This document shows, in pieces, positions 19,647 through 28,427 of a stretch of 64,000 bases of DNA. The stretch spans positions 109,969-173,968 of the forward strand of contig LMSR01000015.1 of assembly GCA_001429555.1 (NCBI GenBank), read 5' to 3'. The stretch's first letter is position 1, and each line of letters opens with the position of its first letter. The notes under the pieces were generated by a model. That model was not told where the DNA came from. It did no database searches and saw only the letters and a list, made by a program, of their open reading frames with translations. Position numbers and translations under genes: made by a program. The stretch comes from Nocardioides sp. Soil797. GTDB taxonomy: Bacteria; Actinomycetota; Actinomycetes; Propionibacteriales; Nocardioidaceae.

Positions 19647-20294
19647 GTGAGCGAACTGTTGCTGCCGAGTGTTCGGCTGCCCCGTTGGGTCGAGAACTTC
19701 GGCACCCGCCACGGCGGCTGCGAGCTCAGCGTCCGCGACGGTGCACTGACCGGCCTCGGTGCCGACGGTTCGACGTTCGAGGCCAGGTTGCCCTTCGACC
19801 GTGCGTACGACGCACTTCCGGACGCCGCTGACTTCGTCGAGGCCTGCTGGCCACCCTCGCAATGGGGCGTCCTGCTGGTCCGCAAGGGTGGCTTCGCCGT
19901 GGCACGACTCGAGCGCAGCTACATCGTCGAGTCCAAGGTCGGCCAACGCCACGTGCAGGGGCGCACCAAGGCCGGCGGCCAGAGCCAGCAGCGCTTCGCC
20001 CGACGCCGCGACAACCAGGCCCGGCAGGCATACGAGGCGGCGACCGGCCATGCGGTGCGGATCCTCGGCTCGTTCGAGGACCGACTGCGATCCACACAGG
20101 GGGCCCCCGACATCGCGCTGGTCACAGGGGGAGACCACGAGGCGGTGGCCGCCGTGCTCGACGACTCGCGGCTCCGGATGCTCGCCCAGCAGGTCGTGGA
20201 GCCGTTCCTCCCCGTGCCCGATCCGCGCCGATCGGTGCTGGAAAGCGCCATTGCCGACGCCGGCTCTGTCAGGATGAGTGTCGTCAACACCTGA
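19647..20294 (+). CDS. acVLRF1-family peptidyl-tRNA hydrolase (Vms1-like release factor)
   Basis: The 215-residue protein matches the actinobacterial Vms1-like release factor family. The diagnostic GGQSQQRFARRRDNQ block starts at residue 110, so a release-factor-style GGQ is present with the arginine-rich helix that follows. The family cleaves peptidyl-tRNA on stalled 50S subunits in ribosome quality control. The start is GTG 19647. A kinase-fold gene follows 21 bp downstream with its own ribosome binding site, so the two probably share a transcript. Confidence 0.85.
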   Translation: MSELLLPSVRLPRWVENFGTRHGGCELSVRDGALTGLGADGSTFEARLPFDRAYDALPDAADFVEACWPPSQWGVLLVRKGGFAVARLERSYIVESKVGQRHVQGRTKAGGQSQQRFARRRDNQARQAYEAATGHAVRILGSFEDRLRSTQGAPDIALVTGGDHEAVAAVLDDSRLRMLAQQVVEPFLPVPDPRRSVLESAIADAGSVRMSVVNT

Positions 20295-20315
20295 CCAAAC
20301 CCCGCAGGAGCCCGG

Positions 20316-21206
20316 ATGTGGCAGCCCGACTCAGGCTGGCAGCCTGTGCGCGGAGGCATGGGGACCTCCACGCTCGGCGTGTGGCGAGTCGGCGACCAGG
20401 TCGTCAAGCGCCTCCAGGCCCCGCTCCCCGGTGACCCGGGCGAACTGTCCGACCCGACGCACTTCGCCTACTGGCGGCGCCCGGTCGAGGTCGCCCTGAC
20501 TCAGGCGGTCGATGAGACCGCCGGTCTGCGCAGCGTGCCCGCGACCAAGGTGGAGGAGGACGAGGACGGCGTCACTCTGTGGCATCCTCACCTCGAATCC
20601 GAGAAGTTACCCGGACCGTTCGTGGCCAAGGCCCTGGGCCGATTCGCCGGCGAAGAGCTGCCGGCGTACCCCTGGCTGGCCAAGCAGCAACTGGCCGACA
20701 GGATGGCCCGGGTCGAGCGCAACGGGGGTTGGCGCACCCTGGAGCGTACGACGATCGCCGACGTCGCTGATCGTCTCTGGCAGCGCCGCGGCACCTGGCT
20801 GCAACGGCTCGACGAGTTGCCGAAGGTCGCTCAGCACGGCGACCCCGTGCCGGGGAACCTGTTGGCACGTGACGGCGACCATGTGCTCGCGATCGACTGG
20901 TCATCCCTCGGCCACGGACCGATCGGCGCCGACCTCGGCTATCTCGCACTGACCGCGAGGGAGGACTTCGACGTGATGGTGGAGTCCTACGTGAGCGGCC
21001 TGCCGGAAGGGCTCGCCGACCGGGACGCGGCATTGCTCGGTGCCCGGATCAACGCGGTCTACACGGCCGTGTCACGGGCAGAGTGGGCGCTGGCTCGCGT
21101 GGCCGAGGGCCCCGGTGCCCTGGCCGGGAAGTATCGACACCCGAGCGTGGCGCCCTACCTCCGCTCGTTGCAACGCCTCTTCCCGCAGGTCGAAGCGCTG
21201 CTGTGA
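20316..21206 (+). CDS. Aminoglycoside phosphotransferase (APH)-fold kinase family protein
   Basis: The 296-residue protein has the APH catalytic loop HGDPVPGN near residue 174 (HxDxxxxN) and a metal-binding AIDWSSLGHGP segment, with a recognisable N-lobe before them (WRVGDQVVKRL carries the likely ATP-binding lysine). A CAGGAG ribosome binding site precedes ATG 20316. The substrate is unknown. Cotranscription with acVLRF1 suggests a link to ribosome rescue, or an unrelated small-molecule kinase. No resistance phenotype should be assumed. Confidence 0.75.
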   Translation: MWQPDSGWQPVRGGMGTSTLGVWRVGDQVVKRLQAPLPGDPGELSDPTHFAYWRRPVEVALTQAVDETAGLRSVPATKVEEDEDGVTLWHPHLESEKLPGPFVAKALGRFAGEELPAYPWLAKQQLADRMARVERNGGWRTLERTTIADVADRLWQRRGTWLQRLDELPKVAQHGDPVPGNLLARDGDHVLAIDWSSLGHGPIGADLGYLALTAREDFDVMVESYVSGLPEGLADRDAALLGARINAVYTAVSRAEWALARVAEGPGALAGKYRHPSVAPYLRSLQRLFPQVEALL

Positions 21207-21219
21207 GCCCCACCGCGCA

Positions 21220-21263
21220 ACGTCATACGCTCCGGTCGCGCCGACGCCCGCACCGTATGACGT
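21220..21263. terminator. Stem-loop between convergent kinase and zinc peptidase genes
   Basis: ACGTCATACG (21220-21229) and CGTATGACGT (21254-21263) are perfect inverted arms. Inside lies GTCG-CGC-CGAC, a small inner hairpin. There is no T-run. It occupies the gap between genes ending at 21206 and 21291. Confidence 0.55.
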
Positions 21264-21290
21264 CCCACGGGCTTTGGGTGGTCCGGTGAG

Positions 21291-22232
21291 TCACCACACG
21301 TTGCAGGCGTCGAAGTCGCCGGACTCATAACCGGTGCGGAACCACTTCATCCTTTCCTCAGATGAACCGTGAGTCCACTGGTTGGCGTCGACCCGGCCAC
21401 CGGTGACCTCCTGGATGTGGTCGTCACCCACGGTGTACGCCGCGTCGATCGCCTCCTTGATGTCGGCGTCGTCGATGGTGAGGATCTGCTGGCCCTCGCT
21501 GTCCTTGATCGACTCGATGTGGTGAGTCCACAGGCCGGCATAGCAGTCGGCCTGCAGTTCGAGCTTCACCGCGTCGCTGTCGGCCCCCTGCTGGGTCTTC
21601 ACGTTGCGCATCTGACCGGTGATGTTCTGGATGTGGTGGCCGTATTCGTGGCCGAGCACATAGGGCTCCACGAAGTCGCCGCCCTTGCCGCCGAGCTGAC
21701 CCTCGAGCACGTCGTCGAAGAACGTCGGGTCGAGGTAGATGGTCTTGTCGGCGGGGCAGTAGAACGGCCCCACGGCCGAGGTGGCGTTGCCGCACCCGGT
21801 GGTGGTGGAGCCTTGGAACGTGCGCGCAGGAGCGGCGACGAAGTCACCGTTCGGGAACTGGGAGGCCCAGAAGGTCTCGAGCATCTGGAGGATCGCCTGG
21901 CGGGCACACTTCTCGGAGTTGTTGGCGTCTTCACCGGTCTGACACTCGTCGTAGGCGTCGGCCTCCTGCTGCGCCTGCGCGTCACTGCCGGTCGCGTTAT
22001 TCTGGGTGCCACCGCTACCGTCGCCCTGGTTGATACCGGGCACGTTGCCGGTGCACATCGCGACGAGGAAGAAGATCACGACCACGACCAGGCCGATCTT
22101 GCCGCCACCGAGTCCGCTCGGGATCGGCAGGCGCGAGCCGCCACCGAGGCCGCCCAGCCCGCCACCGCCACTGCCGCGACCGGCGTCGGAGACCTTGCCC
22201 GAGTCGATCCGTGCCTTGGGATTGAAGCGCAT
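21291..22232 (-). CDS. Neutral zinc metallopeptidase (YpfJ family)
   Basis: The 313-residue protein has a cytoplasmic Gly-rich N-terminus, one membrane helix (about residues 46-63), then an extracellular domain with the HEYGH zinc motif near residue 194 and a downstream ELQADCYAG glutamate ligand. This is the YpfJ/zinc_peptidase family. Four to five extracellular cysteines could form disulfides. The physiological substrate is unknown. It is divergent from the ABC-F gene. Confidence 0.9.
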   Translation of the reverse strand: MRFNPKARIDSGKVSDAGRGSGGGGLGGLGGGSRLPIPSGLGGGKIGLVVVVIFFLVAMCTGNVPGINQGDGSGGTQNNATGSDAQAQQEADAYDECQTGEDANNSEKCARQAILQMLETFWASQFPNGDFVAAPARTFQGSTTTGCGNATSAVGPFYCPADKTIYLDPTFFDDVLEGQLGGKGGDFVEPYVLGHEYGHHIQNITGQMRNVKTQQGADSDAVKLELQADCYAGLWTHHIESIKDSEGQQILTIDDADIKEAIDAAYTVGDDHIQEVTGGRVDANQWTHGSSEERMKWFRTGYESGDFDACNVW

Positions 22233-22285
22233 GCTGCGTCCTTCCTCACGCCCGCGCGGATGCCGGGACTAGTGCCTCTCGCACG

Positions 22286-22291
22286 TAGACT
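22286..22291 (+). promoter_or_regulatory. -10 element (TAGACT) upstream of the ABC-F gene
   Basis: TAGACT lies 10 bases before ATG 22302, with no Shine-Dalgarno sequence. The transcript is probably leaderless or nearly so. Confidence 0.4.
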
Positions 22292-22301
22292 AACCAGCCT
22301 C

Positions 22302-23900
22302 ATGATCACCGCACAGCAACTAGAGGTCCGTGCCGGTGCGCGTCTCCTCATGGAGAACGTCAACTTCCGCGTGGCAGCCGGCGACAAGGTCGGTCTGGTC
22401 GGCCGCAACGGAGCCGGAAAGACCACCCTCACCAAGATCCTGGCCGGAGAGGCCCTGCCCGCATCCGGCAAGGTGCTCGCCAACGGCGAGGTCGGCTACC
22501 TGCCCCAGGATCCACGCACCGGCGACCCCGAGGTGATGGCGCGCGACCGGATTCTCTCGGCGCGCGGTCTCGACGACGTCGTACGCCGACTGCGCACCGC
22601 CGAGGTCGACATGGGCTCCGACGACCCCGACGTCGCCGCCAAGGCAATGAAGCAGTACGCCCGCGCCGACAACGAGCTGCACGCCGGCGGTGGCTACGCC
22701 GCCGAGTCCGAGGCGGCCACGATCGCGGCGAGTCTCGGCATCGAGGAGCGCATCCTCACCCAACCGCTCAGGACGCTCTCCGGCGGCCAGCGCCGCCGGG
22801 TCGAGCTGGCCCGCATCCTGTTCTCCGACGCCGAGACGATGCTCCTCGACGAACCCACCAACCACCTCGACGTCGACTCGATCGTCTGGCTGCGCGAGTT
22901 CCTCAAGAACTACAAGGGCGGACTGATCGTGATCAGTCACGACAACGAGCTCCTCGAGGCGACGGTCAACAAGGTGATGCACCTCGATGCCAACCGCGCC
23001 GAGATCGACGTCTACAACATGGGTTGGAAGCACTACCTCACCCAGCGCGAGACCGACGAACGCCGCCGCAAGCGTGAGCGCGCGAATGCCGAGTCGAAGG
23101 CCAAGACGCTGACCGACCAGGCCAACAGGATGCGGGCCAAGGCCAGCAAGGCCACGGCCGCACAGTCGATGCTCAAGCGGGCCGAGAAGATGATGGCCGG
23201 GCTCGAGGGCGAGCGCCAGGCCGACAAGGTCGCCCGGATCAAGTTCCCGGCACCGGCCGCCTGCGGCAAGACGCCCCTCACCGCCAAGGAGCTCTCGAAG
23301 TCCTACGGGTCGCTCGAGGTCTTCATGGATGTCGACCTGGCCATCGACAAGGGCAGCCGCGTCGTCATCCTGGGCTTCAACGGCGCCGGCAAGACCACCA
23401 TGCTGCGCATCCTGGCCGGTGTCGACCGACCCGACACGGGTGAGGTCGTCCCCGGTCACGGGCTGAAGGTGGGGTACTACGCGCAGGAGCACGAGACCCT
23501 CGACACCAGCCGTACCGTGCTGGAGAACATGCAGTCGGCGGCACCCCAGCTCACCGACACCGAGGCGCGCAGTGTGCTCGGCTCGTTCCTCTTCTCCGGC
23601 GACGACGCCCACAAGTCGGCCGCCGTACTCTCCGGGGGCGAGAAGACACGGCTCGCGCTGGCCAGCCTCGTCGTCTCCAGTGCCAACGTGTTGCTCCTCG
23701 ATGAGCCGACCAACAACCTCGACCCCGCGTCGCGCGAAGAGGTGCTGGCCGCGATCCGCACCTATGAGGGTGCGATCATCCTGGTCACCCACGACGAGGG
23801 TGCCGTGCGGGCGCTCGAGCCCGACCGCGTCCTGCTGCTGCCGGATGGCGACGAGGACCTCTGGAACGAGGGGTACGCCGACCTGGTGTCCTTGGCATGA
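22302..23900 (+). CDS. ABC-F family ATPase (ribosome-associated)
   Basis: The 532-residue protein has two ABC domains and no membrane segment. First domain: GRNGAGKTT, LSGGQRRRVELA, MLLDEPTNHLD. Second: GFNGAGKTT, LSGGEKTRLALA, LLLDEPTNNLD. The charged inter-domain linker (about residues 245-310) is Arg/Lys/Ala rich. ABC-F proteins act on the ribosome as translation factors or antibiotic protection factors. The subgroup cannot be fixed by eye. Sequence upstream of ATG 22302 is antisense to the peptidase and not part of the gene. Confidence 0.9.
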   Translation: MITAQQLEVRAGARLLMENVNFRVAAGDKVGLVGRNGAGKTTLTKILAGEALPASGKVLANGEVGYLPQDPRTGDPEVMARDRILSARGLDDVVRRLRTAEVDMGSDDPDVAAKAMKQYARADNELHAGGGYAAESEAATIAASLGIEERILTQPLRTLSGGQRRRVELARILFSDAETMLLDEPTNHLDVDSIVWLREFLKNYKGGLIVISHDNELLEATVNKVMHLDANRAEIDVYNMGWKHYLTQRETDERRRKRERANAESKAKTLTDQANRMRAKASKATAAQSMLKRAEKMMAGLEGERQADKVARIKFPAPAACGKTPLTAKELSKSYGSLEVFMDVDLAIDKGSRVVILGFNGAGKTTMLRILAGVDRPDTGEVVPGHGLKVGYYAQEHETLDTSRTVLENMQSAAPQLTDTEARSVLGSFLFSGDDAHKSAAVLSGGEKTRLALASLVVSSANVLLLDEPTNNLDPASREEVLAAIRTYEGAIILVTHDEGAVRALEPDRVLLLPDGDEDLWNEGYADLVSLA

Positions 23901-23913
23901 GGGGAGGGACGAC

Positions 23914-25782
23914 GTGTCAGGAATGATGGGCGCGGGCCCGGCGTTCCGGAACCTGCGTGCTGACCGCAGCGTCGTCGACAACCGCCTCGACCGCGGCACC
24001 GTACGCCGAGTGCTCAGCTTCGCCGGACCCCACCGGGGACTGATCTCGCTCTTCCTGGCACTGACGGTGCTCGATGCCTGCCTGGTGGTGGTCACCCCAC
24101 TGCTGGTGCAGCGCATCGTCGACGACGGAATCCTCAAGCAGGACGTCTCACTGGTGGTCTGGTTGGCGGTCGCGATGGCGATCACCGCTGTGTTCAGTGG
24201 TCTGCTCAACGTGTTGACGGGTTGGTTCTCGTCGCGCATCGGCGAGGGCCTGATCTATGACCTGCGCACCCGTGTCTTCGCACACGTGCAACGACAGTCG
24301 CTGGCGTTCTTCACCCGCACCCAGACCGGCGCCCTCGTCTCGCGTCTCAACAACGACGTGATCGGCGCCCAACGCGCCTTCACCTCTGCCTTGTCGAGCA
24401 CGGTCTCCAACCTGATCTCGGTGGTCGTCGTCGGGGCCACCATGTTCGCCCTGAGCTGGCGGGTCACGCTGGCCTGTCTGGCCCTGTTCCCGATCCTGAT
24501 GCTGACCTCGCGTTGGGTCAGCCACCGACTCGCCGGCCTGACTCGCGAGCAGATGGACGGCAACGCCGATCTGGGCAACGCGATGACCGAGCGCTTCAAC
24601 GTCGGTGGGGCGATGCTGTTGAAGCTCTTCGGGCGTCGCGACGAGGAGGACGAGAAGTTCGCTGTCAAGGCCGCGGTGGTCCGCGACCTCGGGGTCCGCA
24701 TCTCGTTGATCACCCGCATCTTCGTGGCTGCGATGATGACGGTGCCGGCATTGGCCACGGCACTGGTCTACGGCGTCGGTGGCTACCTGGCGATCCACGA
24801 ACAGCTCAGCGTCGGGACTCTGTTGGCGTTGGCCACCCTGCTGTTGCGACTGCTCGGACCGCTGCAGGGGCTCTCCAACGTGCGCATCGACGTGATGACC
24901 GCGCTGGTCAGCTTCGAGCGGGTCTTCGAGCTGCTCGACCTTCCCTCACTGGTGCAGGAGCGCCCCGACGCCGTGGTGCTCCCTGGCGACACCGCGCAGC
25001 TGGAGTTCCGCCACGTCGCCTTCACATACCCACGGGCAGACGAGGTGTCCCTCGCCTCACTCGAGGTCGTGGCTCGCAAGGAGAGTCGCGACACCGAGCA
25101 GGTCCTGGTCGACATCGACTTCGCCGCGCAGCCCGGCCAGATGGTGGCACTGGTCGGCCCCTCCGGCGCGGGGAAGACCACCGTCACCCACCTCGTCGCG
25201 AGGTTGTACGACGTCTCAGGTGGCGCCGTGGTGATCGGGGGCCACGACGTGCGGGACGTTGAGCTGCAGTCCCTGGAGGATGTGGTCGGCTACGTCACCC
25301 AGGACGCGCACATGTTCCACGACACGATCCGCGCGAACCTGCTCTATGCGAGGCGCGACGCCACCGACGACGACATCCACCAGGCACTTCAGGCCGCCCA
25401 GATCGGCCGCCTCGTCGCCACTCTGCCCGACGGGCTGGACACGGTCGTGGGTGATCGCGGATACCGTCTGTCCGGGGGAGAGCGGCAACGCCTCGCCATT
25501 GCCCGGCTACTGCTGAAGGCACCGCCGATCGTGGTTCTCGACGAGGCCACCGCCCACCTCGACTCGGAGTCGGAGGCGGCGGTGCAGCGCGCCCTCGACG
25601 CCGCGTTGGCCGGGCGTACCTCACTGGTGATCGCACACCGTCTCTCCACCATCCGTGGCGCCGACCAGATCCTCGTCGTCGACGGCGGTCGGGTGGTGCA
25701 GCGGGGCACCCACGCCGAGCTGCTGGCCGAGGGTGGCCTCTACGGCCAGCTCCACCGCACCCAGTTCATCGACGACCTCTGA
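23914..25782 (+). CDS. ABC exporter, fused membrane and ATPase domains
   Basis: The 622-residue half-transporter has a six-helix exporter membrane domain (about residues 30-320) and an ATPase domain with GPSGAGKTT, signature LSGGERQRLAIARLL and Walker B VVLDEATAHLDSESE. It probably works as a homodimer exporting lipid, peptide or drug substrates. The start is GTG 23914 behind a strong GGGGAGGG ribosome binding site. It lies 13 bp after the ABC-F gene, probably in one transcript. Confidence 0.9.
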   Translation: MSGMMGAGPAFRNLRADRSVVDNRLDRGTVRRVLSFAGPHRGLISLFLALTVLDACLVVVTPLLVQRIVDDGILKQDVSLVVWLAVAMAITAVFSGLLNVLTGWFSSRIGEGLIYDLRTRVFAHVQRQSLAFFTRTQTGALVSRLNNDVIGAQRAFTSALSSTVSNLISVVVVGATMFALSWRVTLACLALFPILMLTSRWVSHRLAGLTREQMDGNADLGNAMTERFNVGGAMLLKLFGRRDEEDEKFAVKAAVVRDLGVRISLITRIFVAAMMTVPALATALVYGVGGYLAIHEQLSVGTLLALATLLLRLLGPLQGLSNVRIDVMTALVSFERVFELLDLPSLVQERPDAVVLPGDTAQLEFRHVAFTYPRADEVSLASLEVVARKESRDTEQVLVDIDFAAQPGQMVALVGPSGAGKTTVTHLVARLYDVSGGAVVIGGHDVRDVELQSLEDVVGYVTQDAHMFHDTIRANLLYARRDATDDDIHQALQAAQIGRLVATLPDGLDTVVGDRGYRLSGGERQRLAIARLLLKAPPIVVLDEATAHLDSESEAAVQRALDAALAGRTSLVIAHRLSTIRGADQILVVDGGRVVQRGTHAELLAEGGLYGQLHRTQFIDDL

Positions 25783-25819
25783 GGGGCGCCGCCACCTCCC
25801 CGGTGGCAGGATGCTCGTC

Positions 25820-26575
25820 ATGGACCTGAATCTTCGCGATCGCGTGTACATCGTCACCGGGGGAGGCCGCGGGCTGGGCCGGGCCACCGTCGACCAGCTG
25901 GTCGCCGAGGGTGCTCGGGTCGTCCTCTCGGGACGCCACCGGGAGTCGCTCGACGCTGCTGTCGCCGAGCTCGGCGACCGAGCAGTCGGTGTCGTCGCAG
26001 ACAACGCGGACCCCACGACCGCCGGCCGCCTTGTCGAGGCTGCCCGCGACACGTGGGGCCGCCTCGACGGAGTGCTCGTCTCCGTCGGTGGTCCTCCGAC
26101 CGGAACGGTGGTCGAGACGTCCGACGACGACTGGACGCGGTCGTTCGAGTCGGTCTTCCTCGGCGCGGTGCGGGTGGCACGAGAGGTCGCGGGGGCACTC
26201 TCCGACGGCGGGGCGATCACGTTCGTGCTCTCAACCTCGGTCAAGACTCCATTGCCTCGCATGGCCATCTCCAACGGACTCCGGCCAGGGCTCGCCATGG
26301 TCGCCAAGCAACTCGCCGAAGAGCTGGGCCCGCAGGGCATCCGGGTCAACGCACTGGCACCCGGTCGCATCGAGACCGAACGCATCGTCGAGCTCGAGGA
26401 GGCCTCCGGCGACCCGGCCGCCGAGCGTGAACGCAACCTGGCTCTGATCCCGCTCGGTCGCTACGGCAGACCCGAGGAGTTCGGCCGCACGGCGGCGTTC
26501 CTCATGTCACCGGCCGCGGGATTCCTCAGCGGAGTGCTGCTTCCGGTCGACGGCGGACTGACCCGAGCGTTGTGA
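25820..26575 (+). CDS. Atypical SDR-family protein lacking the catalytic Tyr/Lys
   Basis: The 251-residue protein has an intact Rossmann motif (TGGGRGLG, residues 13-20) and the SDR C-terminus (GFLSGVLLPVDGG), but where classical SDRs have YxxSK it reads MAISN. M148 replaces tyrosine and N152 replaces lysine. I have seen SDR relatives with a similar SN-x-x-R motif, so this is probably a subfamily and not decay. Function is unknown. ATG 25820 is preferred over ATG 25811 because GGCAGG is better spaced. Its 3' end overlaps the convergent SURF1 gene by 69 bp. Confidence 0.8.
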   Translation: MDLNLRDRVYIVTGGGRGLGRATVDQLVAEGARVVLSGRHRESLDAAVAELGDRAVGVVADNADPTTAGRLVEAARDTWGRLDGVLVSVGGPPTGTVVETSDDDWTRSFESVFLGAVRVAREVAGALSDGGAITFVLSTSVKTPLPRMAISNGLRPGLAMVAKQLAEELGPQGIRVNALAPGRIETERIVELEEASGDPAAERERNLALIPLGRYGRPEEFGRTAAFLMSPAAGFLSGVLLPVDGGLTRAL

Positions 26576-27370
26576 GGGCTTCGGGCCCTGTGCAGCCTTC
26601 GGTCCGGAGGAGCGCTTGGGGCGCTGTGAACGCGCACGCCGGGCCCCCTTGCCGCTCCACTCGTCGTAGACCATCCAGAAGAAGCCGATGATGGCCAGCA
26701 ACCCGAAGAACCACCACTGGAGGCCGTAGAAGAAGTGGGGGCCGTTGTTGAGCTCGGGCTTGCTGGCCGGCTCCAGTGACTCCTCGGGTGCCGGGTCCTC
26801 GCTGATCAGGTCGACGAAGCCGCCGTACGCCTCGATGTCGAGGGCCTCACTGATCTTGTCGCTCGAGATCGCCCGGGTGGAGTGGTCGTCGACCCGGGTG
26901 GAGTCGCCCGTGGCGTCCTTGCGGACCCAGCCCTCGACCGTCACCTCACCCGTCGGTGGGGCGGGAATGTCATCGGGGGTGGCGCCGCTGTTCTCGGTCG
27001 CCATCCATCCGCGATCGACGAACAACGCAGTGCCCGAGCTGGTCACCAACGGCACGACCACGTCGACTCCTGAGCTGCCGTCACGAGTGCGGTAGCGCAC
27101 GATCACGGTGTCGTCGACGTCGTACTCCCCGGTGGCCACGACCCGCCGCCACTCGTGCTCGGCATCGGCACCTGACCCGACCGACAGGATCTCCTCCACC
27201 GGGGTCGGCTCGTGGTGCTCGTTGCGTTCGACGATCGCGTTCGAGGCCTTGCGGTCGTCGAGTCGGTGGAACTGCCACACCCCGAGCCGCCAGGCCAGCA
27301 GGGCCAGGAGCACGACGGTGAGGAAGAAGAGGATCCAGCGCCGAGTGAACAGGAACGACAGGGATCTCAC
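26507..27370 (-). CDS. SURF1-family cytochrome oxidase assembly protein
   Basis: The 287-residue protein has the SURF1 layout: an N-terminal helix (about residues 12-29), LGVWQFHRLDDRK, an extracytoplasmic beta-rich domain with the VDRGWM motif, and a C-terminal helix beginning HFFYGLQWWFFG. SURF1 aids heme A insertion into cytochrome oxidase, in keeping with ctaA and ctaB in the window. The start is GTG 27370. The basic C-terminal tail of about 45 residues lies partly antisense to the SDR gene. Confidence 0.9.
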   Translation of the reverse strand: MRSLSFLFTRRWILFFLTVVLLALLAWRLGVWQFHRLDDRKASNAIVERNEHHEPTPVEEILSVGSGADAEHEWRRVVATGEYDVDDTVIVRYRTRDGSSGVDVVVPLVTSSGTALFVDRGWMATENSGATPDDIPAPPTGEVTVEGWVRKDATGDSTRVDDHSTRAISSDKISEALDIEAYGGFVDLISEDPAPEESLEPASKPELNNGPHFFYGLQWWFFGLLAIIGFFWMVYDEWSGKGARRARSQRPKRSSGPKAAQGPKPSQRSGQSAVDRKQHSAEESRGR

Positions 27371-27422
27371 GGGATCAAGGCTATCCGGGGCAGTCGAGTC
27401 GTGGTCGGGTGGCCCGGGCGCC

Positions 27423-27428
27423 TAGACT
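27423..27428 (+). promoter_or_regulatory. -10 element (TAGACT) for leaderless moaA
   Basis: TAGACT ends 6 bases before ATG 27435, with no ribosome binding site between them. Confidence 0.5.
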
Positions 27429-27434
27429 CGCTCC

Positions 27435-28427
27435 ATGCAGCAGTTGAGTGACCTCCATGGACGGGTGGCCACGGATCTGCGAGTCTCGCTCACGGATCGG
27501 TGCAACCTCCGGTGTTCCTACTGCATGCCCGCGGAAGGCCTTGACTGGTTGCCCGGCGACGACGTGCTCAGCGACGACGAGATCCTGCGACTCATCGACA
27601 TCGCCACGTCGCGGCTCGGTGTGAAGGAGGTGCGCTTCACCGGCGGTGAGCCGTTGGTCAGGCGAGGCCTGGTCGACATCGTGGCCGGCACCTCGGCACT
27701 GACCCCCCGCCCCGAGATCTCGATGACGACCAACGCTCTCGGGTTGAGCCGCAACGCTCGGGCGCTCGCCGACGCCGGTCTCGACCGGGTCAACGTCAGC
27801 CTCGACACGATCCGGCCGAAGACGTTCGCCGAGATCACACGTCGCGACCGTCTCCCCGACGTCGTCGCCGGGCTCCGGGCAGCACAGGCAGCGGGGCTCG
27901 GTCCGGTGAAGGTCAACGCCGTCCTGCTGCGCGGGATCAACGACGACCAGGCGCCCGAGCTCCTGCGCTGGGCGATCGAGCACTCCTACGAACTGCGCTT
28001 CATCGAACAGATGCCGCTCGACGCCCAGCACGGCTGGCGTCGCGACGAGATGGTCACTGCCGACGAGATCTTTGCCATGCTGGAGCGGGAGTTCGTGCTC
28101 ACGCCCGCCTCCGAACCGCGGGGGAGCGCACCGGCGGAGCTGTTCTCGGTGGACGGTGGCCCGGCGACCGTCGGTGTGATCGCCTCCATCACCCGCCCGT
28201 TCTGCGGCGACTGCGACCGGGTGCGGTTGACCGCCGACGGCCAGGTCCGCAACTGCCTCTTCGCCCGCGAGGAGTCCGACCTGCGCACGCCCCTGCGCGA
28301 CGGGGCGAGCGATGCCGAGATCGCCGAGCGCTGGATTGCCGCCGTACGCCCCAAGCGGCCGGGTCACGGCATCGACGACCCGAGCTTCCTGCAGCCGTCC
28401 CGTCCGATGTCGGCGATCGGCGGCTAG
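27435..28427 (+). CDS. moaA: GTP 3',8-cyclase (molybdenum cofactor biosynthesis)
   Basis: The 330-residue radical SAM enzyme starts molybdopterin synthesis from GTP. The N-terminal cluster motif is C23-C27-C30 (DRCNLRCSYC), and the C-terminal substrate cluster is FCGDCDRVRL followed by RNCLF. The protein ends in Gly-Gly, the conserved MoaA tail needed for activity. No other moa gene is in the window. Its TAG stop shares the palindrome CTAG (28424-28427) with the stop of the convergent small gene. Confidence 0.96.
   Translation: MQQLSDLHGRVATDLRVSLTDRCNLRCSYCMPAEGLDWLPGDDVLSDDEILRLIDIATSRLGVKEVRFTGGEPLVRRGLVDIVAGTSALTPRPEISMTTNALGLSRNARALADAGLDRVNVSLDTIRPKTFAEITRRDRLPDVVAGLRAAQAAGLGPVKVNAVLLRGINDDQAPELLRWAIEHSYELRFIEQMPLDAQHGWRRDEMVTADEIFAMLEREFVLTPASEPRGSAPAELFSVDGGPATVGVIASITRPFCGDCDRVRLTADGQVRNCLFAREESDLRTPLRDGASDAEIAERWIAAVRPKRPGHGIDDPSFLQPSRPMSAIGG

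Noticed and set aside
21369..22301. In-frame 5' extension of the ABC-F gene back to 21369
   Set aside because: The extension is antisense to the zinc peptidase and has no ABC-F similarity. ATG 22302 begins the first ABC domain right after a TAGACT hexamer.
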